Shown here piece by piece: positions 47,218 to 58,534 of a stretch of DNA of 64,000 bases. The stretch lies in the NCBI GenBank assembly GCA_016125355.1, contig WGLX01000003.1:1-64000 (forward strand), in the 5' to 3' direction. A program made the translations under genes and the position numbers. How positions within the stretch are numbered: position 1 is the stretch's first letter; each line of letters begins with the position of its first letter. The notes beneath the pieces are model-generated. The model was not told where the DNA came from and made no database searches. It saw only the letters and a program-made list of their open reading frames with translations. The DNA comes from Actinomycetales bacterium. GTDB taxonomy: Bacteria; Actinomycetota; Actinomycetes; S36-B12.

Positions 47218-48696
47218 ATGCCCAGCCTCCTTGCCATCGATGCCGGCACGACGGGGATCACCGCCCTGGTCGTCGACGAGCAGGCCGTGGTGCGCTCCCG
47301 CGGCTACCGGGAGTTCCCCCAGCACTTCCCCGACGACGGCTGGGTCGAGCACGACCTCGGGGAGATGTGGAGCGCCACCCTGGCCGCCGTCCGCGACGCC
47401 CTCGACGGGGTCGACACCGCCGACCTCGTGGGGATCGGCATCACGAACCAGCGCGAGACCGTCTGCCTGTGGGACCGGGAGACGCTGGGCGCGCCGCGTC
47501 GGGCCATCGTGTGGCAGGACCGTCGTACCGCGGCGATCTGCCAGGCCTTCCGCGACGACGGCCACGAACCGCACATCGCGGACCGCACCGGCCTGCGCCT
47601 TGACCCGTACTTCTCGGCCACGAAGCTCACCTGGATCCGCCATCACGATCCGCACGCGTGGAGCGGCGTGGAGTCCGGACGCACGGCGGTCGGCACCGTC
47701 GACTCGTACCTGATCGCCCGGATGTCCCGCGGGCTCTACCACGTGACAGACGCCACCAACGCCTCACGGACGCTGCTGTACGACCTCGACTCCGGCGAAT
47801 GGAGCGAACGGCTGGCGACGCTGTTCGGCGTGCCGCTCTCCGCACTTCCGGAGATCGTGCCCTCGTACGGGGATCTCGCCCGCACGGATCCCGCCGCCTT
47901 CCTCGGCCTCGACCTGCCCATCAGTGGGATCGCCGGCGACCAGCAGTCCGCCCTCGTCGGGCAGGCAGCCTTCACGGCCGGCGACGCCAAGTGCACCTAC
48001 GGGACCGGCTCCTTCCTGCTGGCCCACACCGGCGAGCAGATCCGCCGCTCCCGACACGGCCTGCTCACCACCGTGGCCCTGGCCCACCCGGACGGCCGTC
48101 GCGACTTCGCCCTCGAGGGGGCGATCTTCGTCACGGGCTCGGCGGTGCAGTGGCTGCGTGACGGGCTGGGCATCATCGAGTCGGCGCCCGAGGTCGAGGC
48201 CCTTGCGGCCAGCGTGCCCGACTCCGGCGGCGTGGTCTTCGTGCCGGCGCTCACCGGCCTCGGCGCCCCGGAGTGGGACCCGTCGGCACGGGGTCTGATC
48301 ATCGGGATCACCCGAGGCACCACTCGCGCGCACCTCGCGCGAGCCACTCTCGACGCGATCGCCTTCCAGGTCCGCGACGTGGCCGACCTCATGGCGGCCG
48401 ACGGCCAGGTCGAGCTGACCCGGCTGGCGATCGACGGTGGGGCCGCGGCGAACGACCTGCTCTGCCAGCTGCAGGCGGACGCCCTCGGCATGGTGGTCGA
48501 CCGCTCTGCCGAGCTGCAGACCACCGGCCTCGGCGCGGCCTTCCTGGCGGGGCTGGGCACCGAGGTGTGGGCGTCCACCGACGAGCTCGTGGCGACGAGA
48601 AGATCGTCAGGGCTCTTCGAGCCCCGCGACTACGACCCGGAGCCGCATCACCGCTGGCGCGAGGCGGTGGGCCGCAGCCTGCACTGGAGCAGGTAG
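47218..48696 (+). CDS. glpK: Glycerol kinase (FGGY)
   Basis: LLAIDAGTTGITALVVD; GITNQRETVCLWDRETLGAPRRAIVWQDRRT; GIAGDQQSALVGQ; TYGTGSFLL; LAIDGGAAANDLLCQLQAD. Confidence 0.92.
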   Translation: MPSLLAIDAGTTGITALVVDEQAVVRSRGYREFPQHFPDDGWVEHDLGEMWSATLAAVRDALDGVDTADLVGIGITNQRETVCLWDRETLGAPRRAIVWQDRRTAAICQAFRDDGHEPHIADRTGLRLDPYFSATKLTWIRHHDPHAWSGVESGRTAVGTVDSYLIARMSRGLYHVTDATNASRTLLYDLDSGEWSERLATLFGVPLSALPEIVPSYGDLARTDPAAFLGLDLPISGIAGDQQSALVGQAAFTAGDAKCTYGTGSFLLAHTGEQIRRSRHGLLTTVALAHPDGRRDFALEGAIFVTGSAVQWLRDGLGIIESAPEVEALAASVPDSGGVVFVPALTGLGAPEWDPSARGLIIGITRGTTRAHLARATLDAIAFQVRDVADLMAADGQVELTRLAIDGGAAANDLLCQLQADALGMVVDRSAELQTTGLGAAFLAGLGTEVWASTDELVATRRSSGLFEPRDYDPEPHHRWREAVGRSLHWSR

Positions 48697-48698
48697 CG

Positions 48699-49325
48699 GT
48701 GCTTGCCCGGACCCGTTCGCTGTGGGAGCGGCAGGATCGGCATCCAGGCGACCGGCAACGGCTGTTCGACGCCGTGGCACAGGCTTTCCCGGCCACCCGA
48801 GTCCTATATCCCGGCTCGTACGTGGACGTCGCCGCGTCGTTCGTCTGGCCCGCCGTGACGTACGTGGACGTCGACTCGAGAGCCCAGCGGTTCTTTGCCG
48901 ACGAGGAGGGCGTCCGCGAGGTCATCGGGGCCCACGTCCACGACACGACAGGGCGTGACATCCGGTTCATCCATGGCGACTACCAGGCAGACCTCCCGTT
49001 GGAGGCCGCGTCGTTCGACCTCCTGATCTCCCTGTTTGCCGGGTTCGTGTCGGAGCACTGCACCCAGTACCTGCGCATAGGAGGTCGGCTCCTCGCCCAT
49101 CCCAGCCACGGTGATGTCGCCATGGCCGCCCTCGATCCGCGCTACCGACTCGCCGCCGCGGTGACGGCCCGTTCCGGCGACTATGACGTGAGCACCCGGA
49201 ATCTCGACGCCTATCTCATTCCGAAGGGCGCCGAGCCGGTCACGCGGGAACGGCTGCATGCCAGCGGACGCGAGATCACCTACACGCGCTCACCGTTCGC
49301 CTACGTCTTCGAGCGGGTGTCCTGA
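48699..49325 (+). CDS. Hypothetical protein, SAM-methyltransferase-like fold suspected
   Basis: VLYPGSYVDVAASFVWPAVTYVDVDSRAQRFF...DIRFIHGDYQADLPLEAASFDLLISLFAGFVSEHCTQYLRIGGRLL; GTG start near the glpK stop. Confidence 0.6.
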   Translation: MLARTRSLWERQDRHPGDRQRLFDAVAQAFPATRVLYPGSYVDVAASFVWPAVTYVDVDSRAQRFFADEEGVREVIGAHVHDTTGRDIRFIHGDYQADLPLEAASFDLLISLFAGFVSEHCTQYLRIGGRLLAHPSHGDVAMAALDPRYRLAAAVTARSGDYDVSTRNLDAYLIPKGAEPVTRERLHASGREITYTRSPFAYVFERVS

Positions 49326-49339
49326 CGTTCCGCAGGTGC

Positions 49340-50071
49340 TCAGTCCTCGTCCTCGCGCGGCGCGACGGTGGCGCGGGCGTCGGCGGGTGCTCCCTCGGCG
49401 ATAAGCTCCTTGGCCCGGGTCGCGTACATGTCCACGTACTCCTGGCCGGAGAGCGACATCAGCTCGTACATGATCTCGTCCGTGACCGACCTCAGCACGA
49501 AGCGGTCGTTCTCCAGGCCTTCGTAGCGCGAGAAGTCGAGGGGGCGGCCGATGCGCACGCCCACGCGCATCAGACGCGGACGGATCTTGCCGGGGGGCTG
49601 GATCTCGTAGGTGTTGATCATGGCCACCGGGATGACCGGGACTTTGGCCTCCATCGCCATTCGGGCCACGCCGGTCTTGCCGCGATAGAGGGTTCCGTTG
49701 GGAGACCGGGTGCCCTCCGGGTAGATGCCCAGGAGCTTGCCCTCGCCCAGGATCCGCTCGCCGGTGCGGATCGCCGCCTCAGACGCCCGCCCACCGGATC
49801 GGTCCACCGGCACCTGCCCGACACCGGCGAAGAACGCCTTGGTGAACAGGCCCTTGAGGCCCGAGCCCGTGAAGTAGTCGCTCTTGGCGAGGAAGGTGAT
49901 CGGCCGGAACTCCACGAGCGGGAGGAAGAAGGAGTCGGAGAACGACAGGTGGTTGCTGGCGAGGATGGCCGGGCCCTTGTCGGGGATGTTGTCGCCACCC
50001 TCAACCCAGGGGCGGAAGAGGACGCGCAGCCACGGACCGACGAGGATGTGCTTCAGGAACCAGTAGAGCAC
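49340..50071 (-). CDS. 1-acyl-sn-glycerol-3-phosphate acyltransferase family protein
   Basis: ILASNHLSFSDSFFLP (NHxxxxD); IYPEGTRSPNG; PVIPVAMINT. Confidence 0.93.
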   Translation of the reverse strand: MLYWFLKHILVGPWLRVLFRPWVEGGDNIPDKGPAILASNHLSFSDSFFLPLVEFRPITFLAKSDYFTGSGLKGLFTKAFFAGVGQVPVDRSGGRASEAAIRTGERILGEGKLLGIYPEGTRSPNGTLYRGKTGVARMAMEAKVPVIPVAMINTYEIQPPGKIRPRLMRVGVRIGRPLDFSRYEGLENDRFVLRSVTDEIMYELMSLSGQEYVDMYATRAKELIAEGAPADARATVAPREDED

Positions 50072-50131
50072 CGGTGCGCCTCCCTTCCGATGGCAGACTA
50101 GTGGGCTGACACGCCGAGGAGAGGAACCCCG

Positions 50132-50878
50132 ATGCAGATTGTTCCCGGAGCCGAGCCGTGGTCGGCCGACGGCAACGACGTCGGAATCCTGCTCCTGCAC
50201 GGCTTCACCGGCTCACCGGCCTCGATGCGCCCGTGGGGCGAGCGGATGGCCGCGGAGGGATGGACCGTGCGCGTGCCGCGCCTGCCGGGCCACGGCACCA
50301 CGTGGCAGGACATGAACACGACCACGTGGGAGGACTGGTACCACGAGGTGGATGCGGCGTTCACCGACTTGCGGGGGCGGTGCTCGTCGGTCTTCGTGAT
50401 GGGTCTGTCGATGGGCGGAACCCTCACACTTCGGCTCGCCGAGCAGCACGGGTCGCAGATCGCGGGAATCGTCCTCGTCAACGCGTCTGTGCACACCGAG
50501 CGGTGGGATCGTCATCTGCTGCCCTTCCTGCAGCGGATCGTCGCGTCCTTCCCGGGCATCTCGAACGACATCGCCAAGCCGGGACAGGATGAGGTCGCGT
50601 ACTCCAAGATCCCGCTGAAGGCAGCACACTCGCTGTCGGGCCTGTGGGCGGAGGTCAAGGGCGACATCTCGCGGGTGAGCCAGCCCCTCCTGCTCTTCCG
50701 CAGCGCCGTGGACCACGTCGTGGAACCCTCCAACGCGGCCTACATCCTCGAGCACGTCTCATCCACGGACAAGCAGGAGGTCGTGCTGGCCGACTCGTTC
50801 CACGTGGCGACGCTGGACTACGACGCCGAGGTGATCGTTGGCGACAGCATCGAGTTCGTCCGACGGCTCTCAGCCTGA
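50132..50878 (+). CDS. Alpha/beta hydrolase, carboxylesterase (Est30-like)
   Basis: VGILLLHGFTGSPASMRPWGERMAAEGWTVRVPRLPGHGT; VFVMGLSMGGTLTLRLAE. Confidence 0.9.
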   Translation: MQIVPGAEPWSADGNDVGILLLHGFTGSPASMRPWGERMAAEGWTVRVPRLPGHGTTWQDMNTTTWEDWYHEVDAAFTDLRGRCSSVFVMGLSMGGTLTLRLAEQHGSQIAGIVLVNASVHTERWDRHLLPFLQRIVASFPGISNDIAKPGQDEVAYSKIPLKAAHSLSGLWAEVKGDISRVSQPLLLFRSAVDHVVEPSNAAYILEHVSSTDKQEVVLADSFHVATLDYDAEVIVGDSIEFVRRLSA

Positions 50879-50900
50879 CTCCCGCTTCGACAGGCAGGCC

Positions 50901-51320
50901 ATGACCGACCGACCCTCCGAGCTCCCCGAGCACGAGCAGCGTGCGTGGGAGGCGATCGTCGCCGACCTCAGCGGCCAGATCGACCTGGGCCCGCAGTTCC
51001 CGAAGGAGCGCTCGCTGCCGCCCTTGGCGGCGACCGGCGATCACCCGGACCCGCTGGAGGAGCCGGCCGAGCTCGACGACGAGGACGAGGGCTACGAGCC
51101 GCCGGAACCGCCGCCGATCCCCCGGCCCGGCGACGCGGTGGCTCGCTTCGCGTGGGTGGCCGCCCTGGGCGGACCCGTCCTCGTGATCGCGTCGAATGCG
51201 CTCAGCTGGGATCGCTGGCTGGCGGGGCTGGGGGTGGCCGCGACGATCGGTGGCTTCGTGGCCCTCGTCGCCCGGATGAAGGACCGCGAGGACGACGACG
51301 ACAACGGCGCCATCGTCTGA
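50901..51320 (+). CDS. Hypothetical acidic membrane protein
   Basis: MTDRPSELPEHEQRAWEAIVADLSGQIDLGP..., two C-terminal TM segments. Confidence 0.7.
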   Translation: MTDRPSELPEHEQRAWEAIVADLSGQIDLGPQFPKERSLPPLAATGDHPDPLEEPAELDDEDEGYEPPEPPPIPRPGDAVARFAWVAALGGPVLVIASNALSWDRWLAGLGVAATIGGFVALVARMKDREDDDDNGAIV

Positions 51321-51322
51321 CT

Positions 51323-51349
51323 CGTTTCTCCCACCTAGTGGGAGAAACG
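51323..51349. repeat. Hairpin 1: 12-bp perfect stem, 3-nt loop
   Basis: CGTTTCTCCCAC-cta-GTGGGAGAAACG. Confidence 0.93.
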
Positions 51350-51380
51350 GCATAAAACCGCGGCACACGGCCCCTCTTGG

Positions 51381-51411
51381 ATCGTTTGTCCCACGTAGTG
51401 GGAGAAACGAT
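51381..51411. repeat. Hairpin 2: near-identical second copy, about 13-bp stem with one mismatch, 3-nt loop
   Basis: atCGTTTGTCCCAC-gta-GTGGGAGAAACGat. Confidence 0.93.
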
Positions 51412-51419
51412 CTAGGGCG

Positions 51420-52367
51420 CTAGCGGAGCCGCGCGAGGTCGGCGGCGCCGACGAGGCCGGCGCTGTTGGTGAGCTCGGCCACCTTCACCTGCGGTGCGGG
51501 ACGGTTCTGCTGGCCGATGAGCTTGTCGGCGAGCGTGGACCGCGCACTGGCCAGCAGCAGGTCGCCGGCATCGGAGACCCCGCCGCCGATGACGAACACC
51601 TCGGGGTCCAGGACCGCCGCCAGGTCGGCCAGCCCGCGCCCCAGCCACGCCCCGACGATCGTGAACGCCTCCGTGGCGATCGGATCGCCCGCGCGCGCCG
51701 CCTCGGTGATGTGCACCCCCTGAACGCCCTCCGGCGTGCCATCACCCAGCGACAGCAGGACGCCAGCCTCCGAACGGCGCTCGGCCGCGAGCGCACGCGC
51801 CTCGCGCACGAGCGCATTGCCGCTGGCGTACTGCTCGAGGCAGCCGTTGCGCCCGCACCCGCACGGCCGGCCGTCCGGGACCGCGTTGATGTGGCCGATC
51901 TCGCCCGCGGCCCCGTGCGCTCCGCGGAACAGCTGGCCGTTGATGACGATGCCGCCACCGATGCCCGTGCCGACGGTGACCAGCACCAGGTCGCCCATGC
52001 CGCGGCCGGCGCCGAAGCGGTACTCCCCCCACGCCGCAATGTTGCCGTCGTTCTCCACGACGACGGGCAGTCCCGTCGACGCCTCGAGCAGGGCCCGCAC
52101 GGGCACCTGGGACCACCGCAGGTTCGGGGCGAAGTAAACCCGGGAGCGGTCCGCGTCGACCAGCCCCGCGACACCCACGCCGACGCCGGCGAGGTCGTCA
52201 TCCGTGCCCTCCGCGAGCTCGCGGACGACCTCGGCCACCACGTCGAGGACGTGTTCGGCATCGTGGCGGGGCGTCGGGCGTCGGGCCGTTGAGACGATCT
52301 CGCCCTCGTCCGTGACCGTGCCCGCCAGGATCTTGGTGCCGCCGATGTCCACGCCGATGCTCAACAC
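51420..52367 (-). CDS. ROK-family glucokinase
   Basis: LSIGVDIGGTKILAGTVTDEG; GTGIGGGIVINGQLFRGAHGAAGEIGHINAVPDGRPCGCGRNGCLEQYASGNAL (zinc-binding ROK motif). Confidence 0.93.
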   Translation of the reverse strand: MLSIGVDIGGTKILAGTVTDEGEIVSTARRPTPRHDAEHVLDVVAEVVRELAEGTDDDLAGVGVGVAGLVDADRSRVYFAPNLRWSQVPVRALLEASTGLPVVVENDGNIAAWGEYRFGAGRGMGDLVLVTVGTGIGGGIVINGQLFRGAHGAAGEIGHINAVPDGRPCGCGRNGCLEQYASGNALVREARALAAERRSEAGVLLSLGDGTPEGVQGVHITEAARAGDPIATEAFTIVGAWLGRGLADLAAVLDPEVFVIGGGVSDAGDLLLASARSTLADKLIGQQNRPAPQVKVAELTNSAGLVGAADLARLR

Positions 52368-52420
52368 GACGACAAGCGTAGTCACGCGGACGGCCCGCGC
52401 TGTGCCTTCGTCGTGATGGC

Positions 52421-52789
52421 TCAGGCGGTTCCGTCGTCGTCCACGATGGGAATCCACCGGATGTCGGATGACGCACGCCGGACCGTCTCCGACGGGGCCC
52501 GCCCACCAGAGCCCGGGACCTGCGAAGAGACGAGGAGGATGCCCCGGCAGACGATGCACTGGGGATGCTCGGCGGGGTCGGCATGCTCGGAGTGCGGCGC
52601 CATCACTGCCGATGTCGCCCAGTCCACCATCCGGACCGCGCCGGAGAGCAACTCGCCCCAGTCGACCGTCGTCTCCTCGCCCTCCCCGGCCTCAGGCCGG
52701 TCCTCGGGAGACTCCCCCGTGCCATCGGCAGGCTCGGCATCATCGCCCGAGTACCACCAGGGGTTGACGCTGCTGCCGTCCTCGCTCAT
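52421..52789 (-). CDS. Hypothetical protein with CxxC
   Basis: MSEDGSSVNPWWYSGDD...HPQCIVCRGILLV...; 4-nt overlap with upstream ATPase gene. Confidence 0.65.
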   Translation of the reverse strand: MSEDGSSVNPWWYSGDDAEPADGTGESPEDRPEAGEGEETTVDWGELLSGAVRMVDWATSAVMAPHSEHADPAEHPQCIVCRGILLVSSQVPGSGGRAPSETVRRASSDIRWIPIVDDDGTA

Positions 52790-53820
52790 GACGCGGCACC
52801 TCCCATCCAGACATCGGGGTCCGGCCGGAACTCTAGGCGCAGTCCCGCTGGTCGACGGCGCGCCGGAAGCGGTTCGCAGCGACGCAGCACGGCGGGCAGC
52901 TCCAGCCATCGGTACCACCCGTCGTACTCGACGACCAGCGCCTCCGGCGTCACGCCCACCCGGGCAGTGGCCCGTGCACGCGCCGCCAGCGGCAGCTCCA
53001 CAGCGTAGGACTCCTCCGCAGCGGCGACCGCCAGGGCAGCCTCGCTCAGCCCCGGCAGGCCACCCAGGGGCCCGAGCACGGATCGACCTTTGGGGACGGC
53101 ACGCACCCGCGATGTCGACTTCCACACCGGGACGCCATCGGCGGCCGACGCCAGGTCGTCGAGTGCCGACTCCGCCTCCCGGCGCACCTGCCGCGGCCAG
53201 TCCTCGGAGCCCTTGGGGAATCGGTTCAGGACGATCCCCTCGACGGCGACGCCGAGCACCGTGAACACGGATACGCCGTGGCGAGCGGCCGCCGCCCCGT
53301 CGAGGGTGGCCGGAACCACGAGCCGGATCGACGTGTCCGGCCCCTGGAGAATCCGGCGCAGCCTCACGATCGCGCGCCGCGCATCACTCAGGGCACCGAA
53401 CCCCACGTCGTCGCCATCCGACGACCGCCACATGGCAAGGGTGGGGGTCAGCGCGGCGTCGAGGAGACGCTCGACGGACTGCGGAACCTGCACCAGGTCG
53501 GCGGCGGCCGTCAGGGGGCCCGCGTCGACGACCACGGCGTCGACCTCGGCCATGAGGTCGCTGGCCCTCAGCAACGCGCCGAGAAGGCGGACCTCCGGAA
53601 GCGCCACCCATGCCTGGGCGGGCAGGCCATCGGCGCCCAGTGCCCCGAACAGCCTGCCGATCGTCGACGTGGCCAGATCGATCGCGCCCGCACCAGCCTC
53701 GCGCGCGACGTCGACCAGTTCCGCCGCGGCCCCTTCCTCCCGCGCGGCCTCGAGCGTCGCCCGGGCCACCGTCGACGTTCCCGCGCCGCCCGGACCGGTG
53801 AGGAGGATCAGGCGGCTCAC
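52786..53820 (-). CDS. ArsA/Get3-like ATPase-family protein with degenerate P-loop
   Basis: MSRLILLTGPGGAGTSTVARATLEAA; VDAVVVDAGPLTAAADLVQVPQ; NRFPKGSEDWPRQ. Confidence 0.75.
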   Translation of the reverse strand: MSRLILLTGPGGAGTSTVARATLEAAREEGAAAELVDVAREAGAGAIDLATSTIGRLFGALGADGLPAQAWVALPEVRLLGALLRASDLMAEVDAVVVDAGPLTAAADLVQVPQSVERLLDAALTPTLAMWRSSDGDDVGFGALSDARRAIVRLRRILQGPDTSIRLVVPATLDGAAAARHGVSVFTVLGVAVEGIVLNRFPKGSEDWPRQVRREAESALDDLASAADGVPVWKSTSRVRAVPKGRSVLGPLGGLPGLSEAALAVAAAEESYAVELPLAARARATARVGVTPEALVVEYDGWYRWLELPAVLRRCEPLPARRRPAGLRLEFRPDPDVWMGGAAS

Positions 53821-54269
53821 GAGGTGCCCGCGACCGACTCCACGCGCTTCTTCAGGCCCTTCAACGCCGTGTCGACGATGACCTTCTCGGCCTTCCGCTT
53901 GATCATGCCGATCATCGGGATCTTCACGTCGACGGACAGCCGGTAGTTGACGCTGGTGGTGCCGTTGCCGTTGTCGGTGAGCCGGTACTCACCGTCCATG
54001 GCCGTCAGCATGTCGCCCTTGGTCAGGGTCCAGGTGACCGACACGTCGCCGTTCCAGTCGTACTCGAGCTCGTAGGTGTCCTTGATGGCCCCGGAGTTCA
54101 GCTCGAACCGGGCATCGGCCGGCAGATTGTCGTCCTCGTAGACGGCCAGCACGATCACCGACGTGATGCCGTCGCTCCACTCGGGATAGCTCGGCAGGTC
54201 GGCGATGACCGCCATCACCTGATCGGGCGAGGCGTTGATGACGATGCTGGACTCGGTCTGGTCGGCCAT
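53817..54269 (-). CDS. SRPBCC-family protein
   Basis: SSIVINASPDQVMAVIADLPSYPEWSDGITSVIV... Confidence 0.88.
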   Translation of the reverse strand: MADQTESSIVINASPDQVMAVIADLPSYPEWSDGITSVIVLAVYEDDNLPADARFELNSGAIKDTYELEYDWNGDVSVTWTLTKGDMLTAMDGEYRLTDNGNGTTSVNYRLSVDVKIPMIGMIKRKAEKVIVDTALKGLKKRVESVAGTS

Positions 54270-54307
54270 GCACGCAGGCTACCTGTCGCGGAGCCCACGG
54301 CGCAGCG

Positions 54308-55087
54308 TCACAGGTCCAGCACGAACGGCTTCCCCGTGGCGGCGAAATGACCCACGTTGACGCACTCCGTTCGCCCGATCCGAGCACGGGCAGCCAGGGG
54401 CTGATGGATGTGCCCGAACAGGTGGAAGCGCGGCTGATGCGCGCGCACGTAATCGCGCAGGGCCTCGCTGCCGATCTCGAAGCGACGGGCCACCGTGTCG
54501 TAGGTGAGTTCGGGCAGCGCCGGAGGAAGGTGGGAGAAGAGGACGTCGACCGGACCGAGGCGCGCGACCTTCGCCGCGTACTCGTCGGGAGGGATCTCGA
54601 AGGGAGTCCGCATGGGACTGACCAGGCCTCCGCCCACGAAGCCCCAGCGCAGGCCACCGACCTCGACCACCTCGGCATCGAGCACCCGGTGCCCCTCGCG
54701 CAGGTAGTCCGGCCAGAGCGCCGGGATGTCCACATTGCCGTAGGTGAGCAGCGCCGGTGCGGGCATCGCATCGAACAGCTCCTCGTACTGGCTGCGCACC
54801 ATGGCCTGCATCACCGGCCATCGGTCCCCTGGCTCGCCGACCCCGATTCCGGACCAGGCCTGGGCACTCAGCGCGCGCGCCTCGTCGTAGCGCCCGGCCG
54901 TGCGCAGCTCGATGTACTGGCGGGCATGCTGCTCGCCGAAGAGGTCGGCGAAGATCCCGCGGGACGGCCTCGCGTAGTCGAGGAACAGGATGAGATCACC
55001 GAGGCACACGAACACATCGGCGCCTGAGGCGGCGGATGCCAGTTCCGCAGCGGCGCCGTGGACGTCGCTGACGACATGGACGCGCAT
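54308..55087 (-). CDS. Metallophosphoesterase
   Basis: MRVHVVSDVHGAAAEL; VFVCLGDLI; YGNVD; FSHLPP; FGHIHQP. Confidence 0.9.
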   Translation of the reverse strand: MRVHVVSDVHGAAAELASAASGADVFVCLGDLILFLDYARPSRGIFADLFGEQHARQYIELRTAGRYDEARALSAQAWSGIGVGEPGDRWPVMQAMVRSQYEELFDAMPAPALLTYGNVDIPALWPDYLREGHRVLDAEVVEVGGLRWGFVGGGLVSPMRTPFEIPPDEYAAKVARLGPVDVLFSHLPPALPELTYDTVARRFEIGSEALRDYVRAHQPRFHLFGHIHQPLAARARIGRTECVNVGHFAATGKPFVLDL

Positions 55088-55089
55088 GC

Positions 55090-55476
55090 TCACGTATCGA
55101 GTTCGTCGCGCAGTGCCCAGAGGGTCCGCTGCCAGGCGATGAGCTGCCGCTGCCGCAGGGCCGACAGCCGACGTCGGCCCCGTGGCGAGTCCGGCAGGTG
55201 GCGGGACTGCGTGTCCGTGCCCGGACGGGCCGGATCGGCGCGCAGCTCGTAGTGGATGCGCACGCCGGACCCCTCGACGGCGAGGACCACCTCGGAGACG
55301 CCCACGAGCGTTCCGGCGAGCGACCATGCCATGCCCTCCACGCCGCGATCGACCGTCACGGTCACGTCGGCGTCGGGCCACCAGGCGGTCCAGCGCTGCG
55401 GCTGCGCGATCCTCCGGGCGACGATCTCGCGCGGCAAGGCCACCACGACCTCGTCGATGATGATCACGTCCGGCAC
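55090..55476 (-). CDS. SRPBCC/polyketide cyclase-like protein
   Basis: DVIIIDEVVVALPREIVARRIAQPQRWTAWWPDADVTVTVDRGVEGMAWSLAG... Confidence 0.7.
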   Translation of the reverse strand: MPDVIIIDEVVVALPREIVARRIAQPQRWTAWWPDADVTVTVDRGVEGMAWSLAGTLVGVSEVVLAVEGSGVRIHYELRADPARPGTDTQSRHLPDSPRGRRRLSALRQRQLIAWQRTLWALRDELDT

Positions 55477-55546
55477 CCGACCAGAATGCCATGGAAGCCA
55501 AGATGAATCGGTGGCTAGGGCGCCTCTCGTCAACTACGGTGATTAC

Positions 55547-57343
<1,797 letters not shown>

Positions 57344-57390
57344 GCGACTCTCCGGATCGTTGACGAGAGGTCAGGGCGCGAGCGGAAGCG

Positions 57391-58473
57391 TCAGCCGATG
57401 ACGCGGCCCACGCCGCTGAAGTAGCGGTTGTACCAAGGGCCGAGCACCGCGTCGATCCGGACGCCAGCGCTCGGGTTGGCGGCATGGACCATCTTGCCGT
57501 TGCCGATGTACATGCCCACGTGGTGCACGCCGCTGCCGAAGAAGAACACCAGGTCGCCGGGCCGCGCCTCACTCAGCGGAATGCGGCGTGTGGAGCTGTA
57601 CTGCGAGTACGAGTAGTGAGGCAGGGAGACACCGGCCTGCCGCCACGCGGTCATGGTGAGACCGGAGCAGTCGAAGGCGCTCGGACCGGCCGCGGCGGCG
57701 ACATAGCGGTAGCCGACCTTGCTCAGGGCGTAGCTGACGGCACGCGCGGCCCGGCTGCTGACGGCCGGCACCCCGCCGCCCGCGCTCGATGAGGTGTAGC
57801 TGGGCAGGGCCCGACGTGCCGCGGCTGCAGCGGCCGCGGAGGCCGCCCGCTCCCGCGCCTGGATCGCGGCCAGGCGCCGCCTCTCGGCGGCCTCGAGGCT
57901 GTTGAGCACCTTCTGGGCATCCGCGAGCCGAGCGTCGGCCTCCTTCTTGGCGGCGGCCATCTGGTTGCTGAAGTTCCTGGCGATCGCCTCCTTGTCGGCG
58001 ACCGCGGCCTCCGACTGCGCCAGCCGGAGCCGGGCCGTCTGCGTGCGCCGCAGCGACGACGACTGTGCCTGGGCCACCTGGTCGAGCGCCGCCGCCTGGG
58101 CGAGGAACTCGGTGGGGTTCTCGGCGAGCAGCACCTGGAGGGACGTGTCGAGACCGCCGCTGGTGTAGGTGTTGCGGGCGAGGTCGTCGACGGAGGACAG
58201 GATCTGCTGCAGCTGCCCCCGCTCCCTCTTGACCTTGTCCCGCAGGGCGGAGAGCTGCTGCTGGACGTCGCCGAGCTGGTTGCGCGCGGAGTTGTACTTC
58301 TCCGTCGCGGCCTCGGCCTTGGCCTGGAGATCCTGCACCTGGGCGCGGACCGCGTTCAGGTCTCGGGGCGCCGCCTGGGCCGCCGGGGCCACGAGAACGC
58401 CGGAGACGGTGAGGGTACCGGCCGCGAGAGCGACGACGGTGGCACGAGCCCACCGGGTGCCTCGGAGACGCAC
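57391..58473 (-). CDS. Secreted NlpC/P60 peptidoglycan endopeptidase with coiled-coil N-terminus (RipA-like)
   Basis: Signal peptide; coiled coil; AFDCSGLTMTAWRQAGVSLPHYSYSQYSSTRRI; ARPGDLVFFFGSGVHHVGMYIGNGKMVHA. GTG 58473 or ATG 58497. Confidence 0.93.
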   Translation of the reverse strand: MRLRGTRWARATVVALAAGTLTVSGVLVAPAAQAAPRDLNAVRAQVQDLQAKAEAATEKYNSARNQLGDVQQQLSALRDKVKRERGQLQQILSSVDDLARNTYTSGGLDTSLQVLLAENPTEFLAQAAALDQVAQAQSSSLRRTQTARLRLAQSEAAVADKEAIARNFSNQMAAAKKEADARLADAQKVLNSLEAAERRRLAAIQARERAASAAAAAAARRALPSYTSSSAGGGVPAVSSRAARAVSYALSKVGYRYVAAAAGPSAFDCSGLTMTAWRQAGVSLPHYSYSQYSSTRRIPLSEARPGDLVFFFGSGVHHVGMYIGNGKMVHAANPSAGVRIDAVLGPWYNRYFSGVGRVIG

Positions 58474-58499
58474 CGCCTCACCCCTTCCGCACGGCATAA

Positions 58500-58534
58500 G
58501 CCCGCCGTAGCGGGCCCTTGGAATCGATCCAAGG
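58500..58534 (-). promoter_or_regulatory. Two adjacent stem-loops in the 5' leader region of the NlpC/P60 gene
   Basis: GCCCGC-cgta-GCGGGC (58500-58515) and CCTTGGA-atcga-TCCAAGG (58516-58534), read on + strand. Confidence 0.5.
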
